This document shows positions 1 through 9,398 of a DNA stretch of 64,000 nt, in pieces. The DNA comes from an uncultured Aquimarina sp. (GTDB taxonomy: Bacteria > Bacteroidota > Bacteroidia > Flavobacteriales > Flavobacteriaceae). Location of the stretch: contig CANMFM010000004.1 in assembly GCA_947497175.1 (NCBI GenBank), positions 124,001 to 188,000 of the forward strand, in the 5' to 3' direction. Made by a program: the position numbers and the translations under genes. Positions within the stretch are counted from its first letter, which is position 1. Each line of letters opens with the position of its first letter. Below the pieces are notes generated by a model, which was not told where the DNA came from, did no database searches, and saw only the letters and a program-made list of their open reading frames with translations.

Positions 1-1273
1 TACCCATTCTCTCTAATAACTCATCTTCATACTTTTCCCAATCTGTAATAGGTTCTGTAGCCACACCGCTTTCTATTGCCGCTTTTGCAACAGCTGGTGG
101 TACTTTTGCAATTAATCTTGGATCAAAAGGTTTTGGAATAATATACTCTCTTCCAAAATTTAGGCGAGTTTCGCCATATGCAATATTTACTTGTTCGGGT
201 ACTGGTTCTTTTGCTAATTCTGCTAATGCTTTTACGGCAGCCATTTTCATTTCTTCATTAATAGCTGTTGCTCTAACATCTAAAGCTCCCCTAAAGATAA
301 AAGGAAAACCAAGCACATTATTTACCTGGTTAGGATGATCACTCCTACCCGTTGCCATGATAACATCATTACGAGTTTTGATAGCAACATCATATTTTAT
401 CTCAGGATCAGGGTTAGCCATTGCAAAAACTATAGGATTATCTGCCATAGCTAGCAACATGTCTGGAGTTACTAAATTGGCCATCGATAAACCAATAAAT
501 ACGTCTGCATCTTTCATCGCATCTTCAAGCTCATTTAAATCTCGATCTGTAGCAAATTCGGCTTTTTCTGAAGTTAGATTATCGCGATCTTTTCTAATCA
601 CTCCTTTACTATCGGTCATTACAATATGTTCTGCTTTAGCGCCAAAAGCTTTATAAAGTCGTGTACAGGATACAGCAGCAGCCCCTGCACCACTTACAAC
701 AATTTTAACTTCATCAATTTTTTTGTTGGCAAGTTCTAGAGCATTTAATAAAGCGGCAGCCGAAATAATTGCGGTTCCATGTTGATCATCATGCATGACC
801 GGGATATCAAGCTCTTCTTTTAACCTTCTTTCAATTTCGAAAGCTTCGGGGGCTTTAATATCCTCTAGGTTTATGCCTCCAAAAGTCGGAGCTATATTTT
901 TGACTGTTTCTATAAAAGCATCAACATCTTTGGTATCAACCTCGATATCAAACACATCGATATCTGCAAAAATTTTGAACAGTAATCCTTTACCTTCCAT
1001 AACTGGTTTAGATGCTTCTGGGCCTATATCTCCTAGTCCTAATACGGCGGTCCCATTAGATATTACTGCGACCAGGTTTCCTTTAGCTGTATACCGATAT
1101 ACGTTTGATTTTTCCTTTTCTATTTCAAGGCAGGGTTCTGCAACACCAGGTGAGTATGCCAAAGATAAATCTCTTTGTGTAGCATATTTTTTGGTTGGAA
1201 CAACTTTGATTTTACCAGGGGTAGGCTTTGCGTGATATACTAAAGCTTCTCTTCTTTTACTTTCGATACTCAT
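1..1273 (-). CDS. maeB: NADP-dependent malic enzyme, 3' end cut by window edge
   Basis: The minus-strand frame is open from an ATG at 1273 to the left edge, giving about 424 residues. It begins [20 protein letters not shown] and contains the malic-enzyme stretches [22 protein letters not shown] and [11 protein letters not shown] (NAD(P)-binding). The enzyme decarboxylates malate to pyruvate, yielding NADPH. In this family the malic domain is often followed by a phosphotransacetylase-like domain; that part would lie outside the window, so its presence is unknown. The plus-strand ORFs in this region are antisense shadows. The start is supported by a good family N-terminus and a TAnnTTTG promoter match just upstream. 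Confidence 0.93.
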   Translation of the reverse strand, partial: MSIESKRREALVYHAKPTPGKIKVVPTKKYATQRDLSLAYSPGVAEPCLEIEKEKSNVYRYTAKGNLVAVISNGTAVLGLGDIGPEASKPVMEGKGLLFKIFADIDVFDIEVDTKDVDAFIETVKNIAPTFGGINLEDIKAPEAFEIERRLKEELDIPVMHDDQHGTAIISAAALLNALELANKKIDEVKIVVSGAGAAAVSCTRLYKAFGAKAEHIVMTDSKGVIRKDRDNLTSEKAEFATDRDLNELEDAMKDADVFIGLSMANLVTPDMLLAMADNPIVFAMANPDPEIKYDVAIKTRNDVIMATGRSDHPNQVNNVLGFPFIFRGALDVRATAINEEMKMAAVKALAELAKEPVPEQVNIAYGETRLNFGREYIIPKPFDPRLIAKVPPAVAKAAIESGVATEPITDWEKYEDELLERMG

Positions 1274-1308
1274 ACTAAATCAAGATAAATGTGCGAATAC
1301 TAAGTATA

Positions 1309-1316
1309 CAAAGGTA
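1309..1316 (-). promoter_or_regulatory. -7 promoter element for maeB
   Basis: The minus strand reads TACCTTTG, an exact match to the Bacteroidota -7 consensus TAnnTTTG, 36 bases before the maeB start. No clean TTTG -33 box was found at the usual spacing. Confidence 0.45.
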
Positions 1317-1420
1317 CAAGTCTGTATGAGATGCGGAAATTTAAACCTTGTTATCTTCAAAAAAATTACGAATAGTAAATAGCGTGCGCTTTTTTAACAT
1401 TTAAATTAAAGATTTACTAT

Positions 1421-3364
1421 CTATTTATTTGTTTTTTTAAAAATTTTATCAGGATCAGTTAGATTATTTAGTTTTTCTATGTATTCATCATTTAAAAAAC
1501 GTAATCCCAGTTGGTAAGATGCATTCATCCATCCAAATCCGCTAGGCGTAATATAATCGAATTCTGTTCCTACATTTCCGTATTCTGCGTATACCTTATG
1601 TGTACACCTCACTACATCATATTTTTCTGGGATTGTACCGTTATAATTAACCGCATTCTTTGTGATCATCCATAACCAACGGTATACTAATTCCTGATTC
1701 TGAGATGTAAAACCATACATATGCAATCCTCTCCAAATCAACATTTGATGTGGCGCCCAACCATTGGGATAATCCCACTGGCGCTGGGGAGCCTCGGCAT
1801 TTGCATTGTCTGCTAGATCTGTAGTACTGGCAACACCTCCTTTTTGAACCAAATTTTTAAATAAACTTTCTACCATGAGATTTGCCTGTTTTTTACTGCA
1901 GATACCAACCCACAATGGATAGTAGTTTGTGGCGGATTCTATTTGAGTTTGTTTTTGAGTCATAAAATTGTAATCATAGAACGCCCCTTTTTCCTCATTC
2001 CACATAAGCGAATTCATTAATTTCTTTCTTTTTTCGGCTTGTTTTAACCAAAACTGACTTGTGTATTTATGGTCACCAATTTCGAAACTATCCTCAAAAA
2101 CATTTTTGATTACATACGCAATATCAATTTCATATTTATATAATAAACTATTAAGACCTACCGTGTTTAAGTCTGCACATATATTATCTAAACGATTAGA
2201 AGTATCGTGCCCACTTTCTCGCATAGATCGATCGTGAGTAAAATATTCATCAAGCGCCTCGTCTCTAATCTTCCCTTCTTGATACATCTGTTTAAAATCC
2301 TTAAAATCAGACTTATGCTTATTGGCATGCTTTTTCAGTATGAAATCAAAATGGCCTTCTTCGGTTTCCGGAGGCATACCAATCCCCTCGGCATAAAAAC
2401 GATTCAAACCAGTGTTGGTAAGACGAGCTCCATCTTGCATCCAAACGGTGTTATACTCTTTGATTACCATTTTCAGGTTATGAGCGAGCCAATCTTTTGA
2501 TACTTGAGGATTTTTTTCATAAATCTCTACAAGTAAGGAGCTAAAAAAAGGAGGCTGTGTACGAGTTAGATAATATGTGCGGTTTGCATTTAAGATTTTT
2601 CCATAATGTTTTATCTGGTATGAAAAATTATCGGCCATTGCCATAGCCAAATCCTCTCTATCATCGATTAATAGTCCTACTGATTCGAAGTAACTATCCC
2701 AACCATACATTTCATTAAATCGCCCTCCCGGCACTACAAAGGGTACTCCTTGATAATTTTTGCCTTGTTTGCTATGCGCTAGGTTTAAAATACCAGGTTT
2801 ATTATTAAGAGTTTTTACATATTCTGGTGTGATTTCCTTTGGGAGAATAACTACGTCTAGTTTTTGAAATTCTGGTACTAATGATTGAAAATAGGCAATT
2901 GCATCTTTATCATCAAAAGGAATATATAATCGCAGCGTGTCTGTATCTGACTTTGTATCTTCTAAAACTTTTTCTAGCCCATTTTTATCTATAGATCGGG
3001 TTAGGTTATCCCAAAACCGAGTTTTGATTAAGCGAGAAATACGAATTGAAGGCGGTTCGGTTATTCTATCCATAGAAATGGTATCCTCCTTTTTTACGAT
3101 AGCCAGCTCCTGAAGCAAATTAGATAAGTGATAGGTTCCCTCTATGATATGGGATTTTCCATTTTTATCGATAAACTCAAATTTTTTTGGACCCTTATCT
3201 TCGATGGTAATTTTTTTATCTCCATCTGTATCTTCTTGATTAATAAGACTTTCTAAAACAGAACCATACTCTAAGTTTTGAGTTTTTTCTGGTTTGCAAC
3301 AAAGTAACAGAAAGCAAATAACAATACTCCCAAAGTACTGAATGGAATAGCTTTTTTTATCCAT
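1421..3364 (-). CDS. Periplasmic lipoprotein trehalase (GH37)
   Basis: 647 residues. The N-terminus (IVICFLLLCCKPEK) is a lipoprotein signal, so the enzyme is probably membrane-anchored and faces the periplasm. Both trehalase signatures are visible: PGGRFNEMYGWDSY (residues 212-225) and QWDYPNGWAP near the C-terminus. ESGHDTSNR corresponds to the catalytic-acid region (ESGWDFSSR in E. coli enzymes) and IPEKYD carries the probable catalytic glutamate. Residues 45-56 (DTDGDKKITIED) form an EF-hand-like calcium loop ahead of the catalytic domain. The product would be two glucose molecules from trehalose. The symporter gene ends only 14 bases upstream, so the two are very likely co-transcribed. 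Confidence 0.92.
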   Translation of the reverse strand: MDKKSYSIQYFGSIVICFLLLCCKPEKTQNLEYGSVLESLINQEDTDGDKKITIEDKGPKKFEFIDKNGKSHIIEGTYHLSNLLQELAIVKKEDTISMDRITEPPSIRISRLIKTRFWDNLTRSIDKNGLEKVLEDTKSDTDTLRLYIPFDDKDAIAYFQSLVPEFQKLDVVILPKEITPEYVKTLNNKPGILNLAHSKQGKNYQGVPFVVPGGRFNEMYGWDSYFESVGLLIDDREDLAMAMADNFSYQIKHYGKILNANRTYYLTRTQPPFFSSLLVEIYEKNPQVSKDWLAHNLKMVIKEYNTVWMQDGARLTNTGLNRFYAEGIGMPPETEEGHFDFILKKHANKHKSDFKDFKQMYQEGKIRDEALDEYFTHDRSMRESGHDTSNRLDNICADLNTVGLNSLLYKYEIDIAYVIKNVFEDSFEIGDHKYTSQFWLKQAEKRKKLMNSLMWNEEKGAFYDYNFMTQKQTQIESATNYYPLWVGICSKKQANLMVESLFKNLVQKGGVASTTDLADNANAEAPQRQWDYPNGWAPHQMLIWRGLHMYGFTSQNQELVYRWLWMITKNAVNYNGTIPEKYDVVRCTHKVYAEYGNVGTEFDYITPSGFGWMNASYQLGLRFLNDEYIEKLNNLTDPDKIFKKTNK

Positions 3365-3378
3365 GATTTAGAATTTAT

Positions 3379-5097
3379 TTACCAAAAGAAACCGACTACA
3401 ATTGCCGTTGCAATTAAAAGAATAATTGATAACGTTCTATAGTTTTTATACCAAGGTAATCCCGCGAGATCTTTTGATTCTTCGGTAAACATTTCTTTTT
3501 TATACGTATATTCCTTGATCTGTTGTTCTGACTGCGGTTTAGTCATCAAACTTATACTTACATGAATGATAACACAAATCACGAACAACCATGTAGCTTT
3601 TGCCAGGAAATGAAGGTCATTGACCTCAGGCACCCAATCAAAAGTTTGAGAAAGTATCATCAATACCGCCAGCGAAAAACCTGTTAATAAACTTACAAAA
3701 GACCCGGTACCGTTAGCCCGTTTCCAGAACATCCCTAAAATAAAAGTAGATACTGCAGGTGGGCATGTATAGGCTATTACCAATTGCAAATATGTCCATA
3801 GCGAATCACTTACACTTTCAATAAAAGGCACCCAGGAAATAGCCAGTACCACCAAGATAACGGTAGTGATTTGACCAACTCTTACTAATTGCTTACTCGT
3901 TAAATCTGGTTTTAATTGTTTTACAAAATCCATGGTTACCAAAGTAGACGCAGAATTAAATGTTGCAGAAACTGATGACATCATAGCTGCCATTAGTCCT
4001 GCTACAACGAGTCCCAACACTCCAACTGGTAACAATTGAAACAACAACACGGGATACGTAAGATTAGGACAATCTGCAAGATTATTACAGATAGTTCCGT
4101 TGGTTAACTCATAATTAAGACCTGAAATATCTAACGTATTAAATAACAATAATGCTAAAACACCAGGTACTACCATAATAAATATCACAGGTAGTTTTAG
4201 TAATCCTGCAAAAAGAGCGCCCCATCGACCATGGTTTAGATCTTTTGCTCCCAAAACACGCTGTACCATAAACTGATTATTGGCCCAAAAATAAAAACCA
4301 AGCAACGGGACTCCGGTAAGCAAACCCCACCACGGCATAAATTCGTCATTATCTGGCCTAACCAAACTAAAGACTTCGTCTGAATTTTGTGGTATATGTT
4401 TATCTTCTACCAATCTATCGCCAAAGTTGACTTCTCCTGAAGATAACATTGTATCAAGCTTGGCCATCATGCCAGACCACCCTCCTCCTAGTTGATCAAA
4501 GGCAAAGTAAGTGAGTAAGCAAGAGCCTAATATCAACAATACCGCCTGGATCACTTCGGTTTGAATTACAGAGTTTAATCCACCCGGTATTGTATATGCT
4601 GCGGCTGCAACAGCTAATATGATCAAAATCAGTGTAGAATCTAAAGAAGGAAATAATAAGGTTAAAACTATTTTACCAACATACAACCCTGCGGCTGTGT
4701 CTACCAAAATATTACCTACTACAGTTATAAAAGAGAAATAATATCTGGATCTACTGTCATAACGCCTCTCCAAAAATTCTGGCATAGTATACACACCTGA
4801 TCTGAGATAAAAAGGAAGAAAAAAGATGGCAAAAAAGATTAAAACCACAACTGCAAACCACTCGTAATTGTACACATTAACATTGGTTTGAAAACCATCT
4901 GATGCTAATCCTACCAAGGTTGAACTTGATATATTGGCAGAGAATAATGCTATCCCTACAATGGGCCAAGTCATCGTTCGGCCTCCTAAAAAATAATCCT
5001 CAGAGCTTCCTCTTTTAGATTTTGATATCCCGTAGATGATGATCCCTATCAAATAAACTACGATAACAGCAATGTCGATATACGATAATCCATTCAT
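3379..5097 (-). CDS. Sodium:solute symporter (SSS/SGLT family)
   Basis: 572 residues with about 14 hydrophobic segments, beginning MNGLSYIDIAVIVVYLIGI. SSS-family stretches include EDYFLGGRTMTWPIVGIALFSANISSSTLVGLASDG and AAAYTIPGGLNSVIQTEVIQAVLLI. Family members couple sugar, inositol or other solute uptake to sodium. Because it is first in an operon with a periplasmic trehalase, the likely substrate is the glucose released by trehalase or trehalose itself; this is inferred from context, not read from the protein. A 10-bp inverted repeat at 5130-5139/5157-5166 lies in its mRNA leader. Confidence 0.9.
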   Translation of the reverse strand: MNGLSYIDIAVIVVYLIGIIIYGISKSKRGSSEDYFLGGRTMTWPIVGIALFSANISSSTLVGLASDGFQTNVNVYNYEWFAVVVLIFFAIFFLPFYLRSGVYTMPEFLERRYDSRSRYYFSFITVVGNILVDTAAGLYVGKIVLTLLFPSLDSTLILIILAVAAAAYTIPGGLNSVIQTEVIQAVLLILGSCLLTYFAFDQLGGGWSGMMAKLDTMLSSGEVNFGDRLVEDKHIPQNSDEVFSLVRPDNDEFMPWWGLLTGVPLLGFYFWANNQFMVQRVLGAKDLNHGRWGALFAGLLKLPVIFIMVVPGVLALLLFNTLDISGLNYELTNGTICNNLADCPNLTYPVLLFQLLPVGVLGLVVAGLMAAMMSSVSATFNSASTLVTMDFVKQLKPDLTSKQLVRVGQITTVILVVLAISWVPFIESVSDSLWTYLQLVIAYTCPPAVSTFILGMFWKRANGTGSFVSLLTGFSLAVLMILSQTFDWVPEVNDLHFLAKATWLFVICVIIHVSISLMTKPQSEQQIKEYTYKKEMFTEESKDLAGLPWYKNYRTLSIILLIATAIVVGFFW

Positions 5098-5129
5098 GTA
5101 TGAAGTATTTATGCTAAATCAAGAGTATT

Positions 5130-5166
5130 GTTTTTAAAGTAAAGGATCTGGGGGAGCTTTAAAAAC
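5130..5166 (-). repeat. Leader inverted repeat upstream of symporter
   Basis: GTTTTTAAAG (5130-5139) and CTTTAAAAAC (5157-5166) are perfect inverted repeats around a 17-nt GC-richer loop, 33 bases before the symporter start. It would form a stem in the 5' untranslated mRNA. The role is unknown. Confidence 0.4.
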
Positions 5167-5251
5167 TAAACTGTTTTTTGTGAAAAAACATGATGAATAT
5201 ACAAGATTATTGTAAAATGAGTAGCATTTTATGAATCAAAATGTCAAAAAC

Positions 5252-5277
5252 TAATAATACAAACGTTTGTATTATTA
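5252..5277. promoter_or_regulatory. Perfect 26-bp palindrome, LacI-type operator candidate
   Basis: The 26 bases are a perfect palindrome centred between 5264 and 5265, with core TACAAACGTTTGTA flanked by AATAA/TTATT arms. A central AAACGTTT is typical of LacI/GalR-family operators. It lies between the end of queG and the symporter start, about 155 bases upstream of the symporter, where a sugar-responsive repressor or activator could control the trehalase operon. No LacI-type gene lies in the window. Alternatively it could act as a queG terminator, since a short T run follows on the minus strand. Confidence 0.6.
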
Positions 5278-5296
5278 AATTTTCAACAAAAAAACA

Positions 5297-6223
5297 CTAC
5301 GGTTTCAAAAATTCAATATTTCGACGTAACCCAGAAAACTTTGTTCTTTTTACTGCAGATTTTTGAAAAACTTTGGAAAACACTTCTTGTGTAATCTCTT
5401 CCCAATCTTTTTTGGTCATTTCTAGCAGTTCAGGTTTTGGATTAAAAAGTGGCTCGTTATGAGGTTTTGAAAAACGATTCCATGGACACACATCCTGACA
5501 GACATCACAACCAAACATCCAATTATCAAATTTATCCTTGTAACTATTCGGAATTTCGTCTTTTAGCTCGATTGTAAAATATGAAATACATTTACTTCCA
5601 TCAACCACATAAGGATCTACAATAGCTTGTGTGGGACAAGCATCAATACATGCTGTGCATGTCCCGCAGTGATCTGTAACTGGTGCATCATAATCTAAAT
5701 CGAGATCAACTATTAATTCTGCAATAAAATAGAAAGAACCGACTTGTTGAGTAAGCAAATTACTATTTTTTCCGATCCATCCCAAACCACTTTTTGCAGC
5801 CCAGGCTTTATCAAGTACCGGGGCAGAATCTACAAAAGCACGCCCATGTACTTCTCCAATTTCTTCTTGAATATACGCTAACAATTGTTTGAGTTTATCC
5901 TTAATCACAAAATGATAATCAGTACCATACGCATATTTAGATATTTTAGGCGCTTTAGGGTCATTTTGTTTTGCTGATGGAAAATAATTAAGTAATAAGG
6001 ATATTACGCTTTTAGAACCCTCGACTAGTTTTGTTGGGTCAAGACGTTTATCAAAATGATTTTCCATATACTGCATCTCTCCATGCATATTTTGGTGCAA
6101 CCATTTTTCTAATCTGGGCGCCTCTTGTTCTAAAAATTCTGCTTTGCTAACTCCGCATGACAAAAAGCCTAAACGTTTTGCTTCGGTTTTAATAAGCTGC
6201 GTATGTTTTGTAACAGGATTCAT
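5297..6223 (-). CDS. queG: Epoxyqueuosine reductase
   Basis: 308 residues. It reduces epoxyqueuosine to queuosine in tRNA using cobalamin and two [4Fe-4S] clusters. Both cluster motifs are present: [16 protein letters not shown] with a following C, and [11 protein letters not shown]. The N-terminal [21 protein letters not shown] and the segment GKNSNLL are typical of the family. Length is normal for short QueG forms without the C-terminal HEAT repeats. It ends the queG/P450 pair; the P450 gene stops 7 bases upstream, so they are probably co-transcribed. Confidence 0.95.
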   Translation of the reverse strand: MNPVTKHTQLIKTEAKRLGFLSCGVSKAEFLEQEAPRLEKWLHQNMHGEMQYMENHFDKRLDPTKLVEGSKSVISLLLNYFPSAKQNDPKAPKISKYAYGTDYHFVIKDKLKQLLAYIQEEIGEVHGRAFVDSAPVLDKAWAAKSGLGWIGKNSNLLTQQVGSFYFIAELIVDLDLDYDAPVTDHCGTCTACIDACPTQAIVDPYVVDGSKCISYFTIELKDEIPNSYKDKFDNWMFGCDVCQDVCPWNRFSKPHNEPLFNPKPELLEMTKKDWEEITQEVFSKVFQKSAVKRTKFSGLRRNIEFLKP

Positions 6224-6230
6224 AAATCAC

Positions 6231-7559
6231 TTACCTTCTTGTAAACTCTAATCTAGATTCTAAAGGCTTTAACGTAATTAATGGCTGAACCTTTACATCT
6301 TTCAGTTTGGTAGTAACTTTATAATCTTTAATTAGTTGTGCTACTGCAAGAATCATTTCAGACATTGCAAAATTATTACCAATGCACATTCTTGGCCCAG
6401 CTCCAAAAGGAAAATACCAATCAGCATATTCTTTTTTATCAACATTAGGATCAAATCTATCCGGATTAAATGATAACGGCTCCTCCCATAAACCAGCTTG
6501 CCTGTGTATCTCGAAAAATGAAATTAGAATCGTGGTTCCTTTTTTTAGTATGATATCATCATATTGATCATCATTAATTGCCACCCGATCAGAAAAATAT
6601 GCTGGTGGATATAAACGCATAGATTCTTCAATACACTGTTTGGTATATTGATGTTTTGCCACCAAGGCCATCGCCGATATATTTTCTGTACTCTTTGAGA
6701 CTTCGGCATATACTTTGTCTTGTATTTGGGGATGAAGTGCTAATAATAGTAACGTAAATGTCAGCGCATTAGAAGTCGTTTCATGACCGGCAGTAAAAAG
6801 GATAAGGATTTCATCTATCAATTGTTCATTATCCATTGCGCTACCGTCATCATACCTTGACTCTAAGAGCATATCTAACAAATCATTATACTGCTCACCA
6901 GAATTTTTTCTTTCATCGATAATCGTATTCAAAATACTTCGTGCCTCTTGAGTAAGTTTTAATGTACTGCGCGTTTTTCCGCTAAGATAAAACCACCATC
7001 GTTTGTAGGGTTGTCTTATCTCTTTTATTAATGTTTTTTGGGCGGTTTGAGTAATGTGCTGTAATCTTGAAATCGTGTTTCCCGTATCTGTATAGCTAAA
7101 CAGTGATTTTGCTACCACCTTAAAAGCTAAATCACTCATCAATGGGTATACATCTATGGTTTTATCCGGTACGATATTGGAGACTTCTTCTCTTACCACA
7201 TTTTGGATGGTATCAATGATTTCTTCCAGCTTTTTTTTATGAAATGCTGGCTGAATTAACCTTCTTTGTTTTAGCCATTTCTCGCCATTAGCGGTTAACA
7301 GCCCCTCTCCGATATACCTTGCCAAGTCTTTAGACTGCAACGCCGATTTATGATAATTTCTATGTTGCTTTTGAAGAGCGTGCCTGGCCAAACCTGCATC
7401 ACGTGTAAACAGCACACTATTTCCAAAACCTAATTGAACTCTAAAGATGTCTCCATGTTTTTCAAAATTTTCATTGTGAAAAGGCAATGGATTTTTAAGA
7501 ATTCGACTTGCGTTTTTAAGTACAGTTAAAAAAGAAACCACCGGAATAGTTTTACTCAT
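6231..7559 (-). CDS. Cytochrome P450
   Basis: 442 residues. All P450 hallmarks are visible: I-helix AGHETTSN, K-helix ExxR in EESMRLYPP, and the heme-thiolate loop FPFGAGPRMCIGNN with the axial cysteine near residue 390. No N-terminal membrane anchor is obvious, so it is probably a soluble bacterial monooxygenase. No ferredoxin or ferredoxin reductase gene is adjacent, so electrons must come from elsewhere. Neighbours are housekeeping genes (queG, ruvB), which give no clue to the substrate. Confidence 0.93.
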   Translation of the reverse strand: MSKTIPVVSFLTVLKNASRILKNPLPFHNENFEKHGDIFRVQLGFGNSVLFTRDAGLARHALQKQHRNYHKSALQSKDLARYIGEGLLTANGEKWLKQRRLIQPAFHKKKLEEIIDTIQNVVREEVSNIVPDKTIDVYPLMSDLAFKVVAKSLFSYTDTGNTISRLQHITQTAQKTLIKEIRQPYKRWWFYLSGKTRSTLKLTQEARSILNTIIDERKNSGEQYNDLLDMLLESRYDDGSAMDNEQLIDEILILFTAGHETTSNALTFTLLLLALHPQIQDKVYAEVSKSTENISAMALVAKHQYTKQCIEESMRLYPPAYFSDRVAINDDQYDDIILKKGTTILISFFEIHRQAGLWEEPLSFNPDRFDPNVDKKEYADWYFPFGAGPRMCIGNNFAMSEMILAVAQLIKDYKVTTKLKDVKVQPLITLKPLESRLEFTRR

Positions 7560-7584
7560 CGTATTTATTAATCAAATATATGTA

Positions 7585-8607
7585 TTAAAATAATCCTCCC
7601 TGGATTCCGCCTTTTACACGCCCCAAATGTTTATAAGCAGCTTCTGTTACCTCTCTGCCTCGTGGAGTTCGCATAATAAACCCTTGTTGGATTAAAAAGG
7701 GCTCATATACTTCTTCTATCGTCTCTGCACTTTCACTAACCGCAGTTGCAAGAGTTGTGATCCCCACAGGGCCTCCTTTAAACTTATCGATTAAGGTGGT
7801 TAAAATTTTATTATCCATCTCATCCAATCCATGTGCATCAACATTAAGTGCTTTTAAAGCAAATTTTGAGATTTCTATGTCTATCTTGCCATTACCCTTA
7901 ATTTGAGCAAAATCGCGCACTCTACGCAATAAAGCATTAGCAATACGTGGCGTTCCTCTACTTCTACCCGCTATTTCGATAGCTGCCTCCATAGAGATAG
8001 GAACGTTTAAAATGTGAGCACTTCGCTCTACAATAGTGGCCAATAATTCGGTAGTATAATACTGTAAACGTGATTGAATCCCAAAACGAGCTCTCATAGG
8101 CGCCGTTAGCAATCCAGAGCGCGTGGTTGCTCCAACCAGTGTAAAAGGATTAAGATTGATCTGTACTGTTCTTGCATTAGGGCCACTCTCGATCATAATA
8201 TCAATCTTGTAATCTTCCATGGCCGAGTATAGGTATTCTTCTACAATAGGACTCAATCGATGAATTTCATCAATAAAAAGCACATCCCTATCATCTAAAT
8301 TGGTGAGAAGTCCTGCTAAATCTCCTGGTTTGTCTAGTACCGGACCTGAAGTTACTTTAATCCCTACCCCAAGTTCATTGGATAGAATATGAGCTAATGT
8401 AGTTTTACCCAATCCCGGGGGACCGTGAAACAAAGTATGGTCCAAAGCTTCATCACGAAGATTAGCGGCTTGCACAAAAATTTTCAAATTTTCAAGAACC
8501 TGATCCTGACCTGCAAAATCCTCAAAGGCAAGAGGTCGTAATGCTCTTTCGATATCAAGGTCTTCCCCTGAAAAATTTTCGTTTGTAGGATTAAGATTTT
8601 CGTTCAT
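7585..8607 (-). CDS. ruvB: Holliday junction branch migration ATPase RuvB
   Basis: 340 residues, normal length. Walker A is [13 protein letters not shown] (about 61-73), Walker B is [10 protein letters not shown], and sensor-like [18 protein letters not shown] and the C-terminal winged-helix segment [15 protein letters not shown] are present. It is the hexameric motor that drives branch migration with RuvA. ruvA and ruvC are not in the window, so the genes are dispersed. The start ATG at 8607 follows a TAnnTTTG promoter match at 8669-8676. Confidence 0.97.
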   Translation of the reverse strand: MNENLNPTNENFSGEDLDIERALRPLAFEDFAGQDQVLENLKIFVQAANLRDEALDHTLFHGPPGLGKTTLAHILSNELGVGIKVTSGPVLDKPGDLAGLLTNLDDRDVLFIDEIHRLSPIVEEYLYSAMEDYKIDIMIESGPNARTVQINLNPFTLVGATTRSGLLTAPMRARFGIQSRLQYYTTELLATIVERSAHILNVPISMEAAIEIAGRSRGTPRIANALLRRVRDFAQIKGNGKIDIEISKFALKALNVDAHGLDEMDNKILTTLIDKFKGGPVGITTLATAVSESAETIEEVYEPFLIQQGFIMRTPRGREVTEAAYKHLGRVKGGIQGGLF

Positions 8608-8668
8608 AAGTATCTATCTCACTTTTCTTTTTGGAGTATAAAAGAAGAGTTTTTTAAATCAATAAAGC

Positions 8669-8676
8669 AAATATAA
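8669..8676 (-). promoter_or_regulatory. -7 promoter element for ruvB
   Basis: The minus strand reads TATATTTG, an exact TAnnTTTG match 62 bases before the ruvB start in the gap behind the MarR-type gene. The -33 box is unclear. Confidence 0.45.
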
Positions 8677-8727
8677 CTCAAAAAAGAAAAGTCTATTTGT
8701 TTTTATCCTCAACAATCTTCATATTAT

Positions 8728-9342
8728 TTATACTACTTTGCTTTTTTCTTCATATTCCTGACAGTCTAATCGTATATCTGAAGTCAATAGTTCTTTCTCT
8801 AATAAATTACAATACCCGTTGTTTCTCCTTTTAGCGTAGAATTTGCATCCATAGCAAGTTCTTTGCACGGTAAGAATTCCGTTTTGATGAAGTTGATAAA
8901 TCAGTTTACTTATTAGTTGAAAAAGGTTTTCTAAATCTTCGGGAGTACTTCCTTTTATTTGGTTTCTAAGAGGATCTGCAAAATCTTCGGTTTCGGCAAC
9001 AACTTTCTTTCCCAAATCGGACAAACGCATTGAATAGCTTCTACTATCTGAAGATGAAAAGTCTTTGATAATCAATTGTTTCTTGGTCAAAATCCGAACA
9101 GCATCGCTTATTGTTGGCTTTGTGACATTAAATTCCTTAGCCAAATGACTAACATTACAAAATTCCTGCTTGTGATATACTATAAAAATGAGAATCTGAA
9201 TTTGTATAGGGCTTAATCCTACTACTTTTGCTTTTTCCCACAGCAGAACCTTAAAAACCTCCGAAATCCGCTCTAATCCTGCTACTATTTTACTAGGAAC
9301 ATCATTCTCTTGTATACGAGGATCGAAGACTTTTTTTTCCAT
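8728..9342 (-). CDS. MarR-type winged-helix regulator with C-terminal four-cysteine tail
   Basis: 204 residues from the ATG start MEKKVFDP. A longer frame opens at a TTG (9378), but that lies on the promoter's -7 box, so the ATG is preferred. A MarR-like winged helix is seen at about 45-115, with the recognition segment NVSHLAKEFNVTKPTISDAVRIL near 63-85. After about residue 160 comes an unusual tail with C163, C166, C178 and C194 (CYGC...YC...DC), suited to bind zinc or an Fe-S cluster or to act as a thiol switch. It follows the DUF2024 and exported-protein genes and is probably the local regulator. An inverted repeat lies in its leader. The ligand is unknown. Confidence 0.82.
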   Translation of the reverse strand: MEKKVFDPRIQENDVPSKIVAGLERISEVFKVLLWEKAKVVGLSPIQIQILIFIVYHKQEFCNVSHLAKEFNVTKPTISDAVRILTKKQLIIKDFSSSDSRSYSMRLSDLGKKVVAETEDFADPLRNQIKGSTPEDLENLFQLISKLIYQLHQNGILTVQRTCYGCKFYAKRRNNGYCNLLEKELLTSDIRLDCQEYEEKSKVV

Positions 9343-9351
9343 AATAGTTAT

Positions 9352-9377
9352 GCCTGCCAAAATTTGTTTGACAGGCA
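9352..9377. repeat. Inverted repeat in leader of the MarR-type gene
   Basis: On the plus strand TGCCTGCCA and TGACAGGCA form an inverted repeat with one mismatch around an AT-rich centre. It lies between the -7 box and the ATG of the regulator gene and could be an operator for autoregulation or an mRNA stem. Confidence 0.45.
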
Positions 9378-9383
9378 AAGTTA
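9376..9383 (-). promoter_or_regulatory. -7 promoter element for the MarR-type gene
   Basis: The minus strand reads TAACTTTG, an exact TAnnTTTG match. Immediately upstream lies a TTAGGAT half-site like the operators found further up the cluster. Transcription starting a few bases downstream would exclude the TTG start and favours the ATG at 9342. Confidence 0.5.
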
Positions 9384-9398
9384 ATCATCCTAATTAAA

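Noticed and set aside
357..1235. Plus-strand open frames of 99 and 146 residues
   Set aside because: They are antisense to the clear malic enzyme reading and resemble no protein family.
5252..5277. Palindrome read as a terminator of queG
   Set aside because: The stem is AT-rich with no loop and fits a LacI-type operator better; kept only as an alternative.
9343..9378. TTG start giving a 216-residue MarR-type protein
   Set aside because: The TTG lies on the -7 promoter box and the extension adds no family-like residues; the ATG is preferred.
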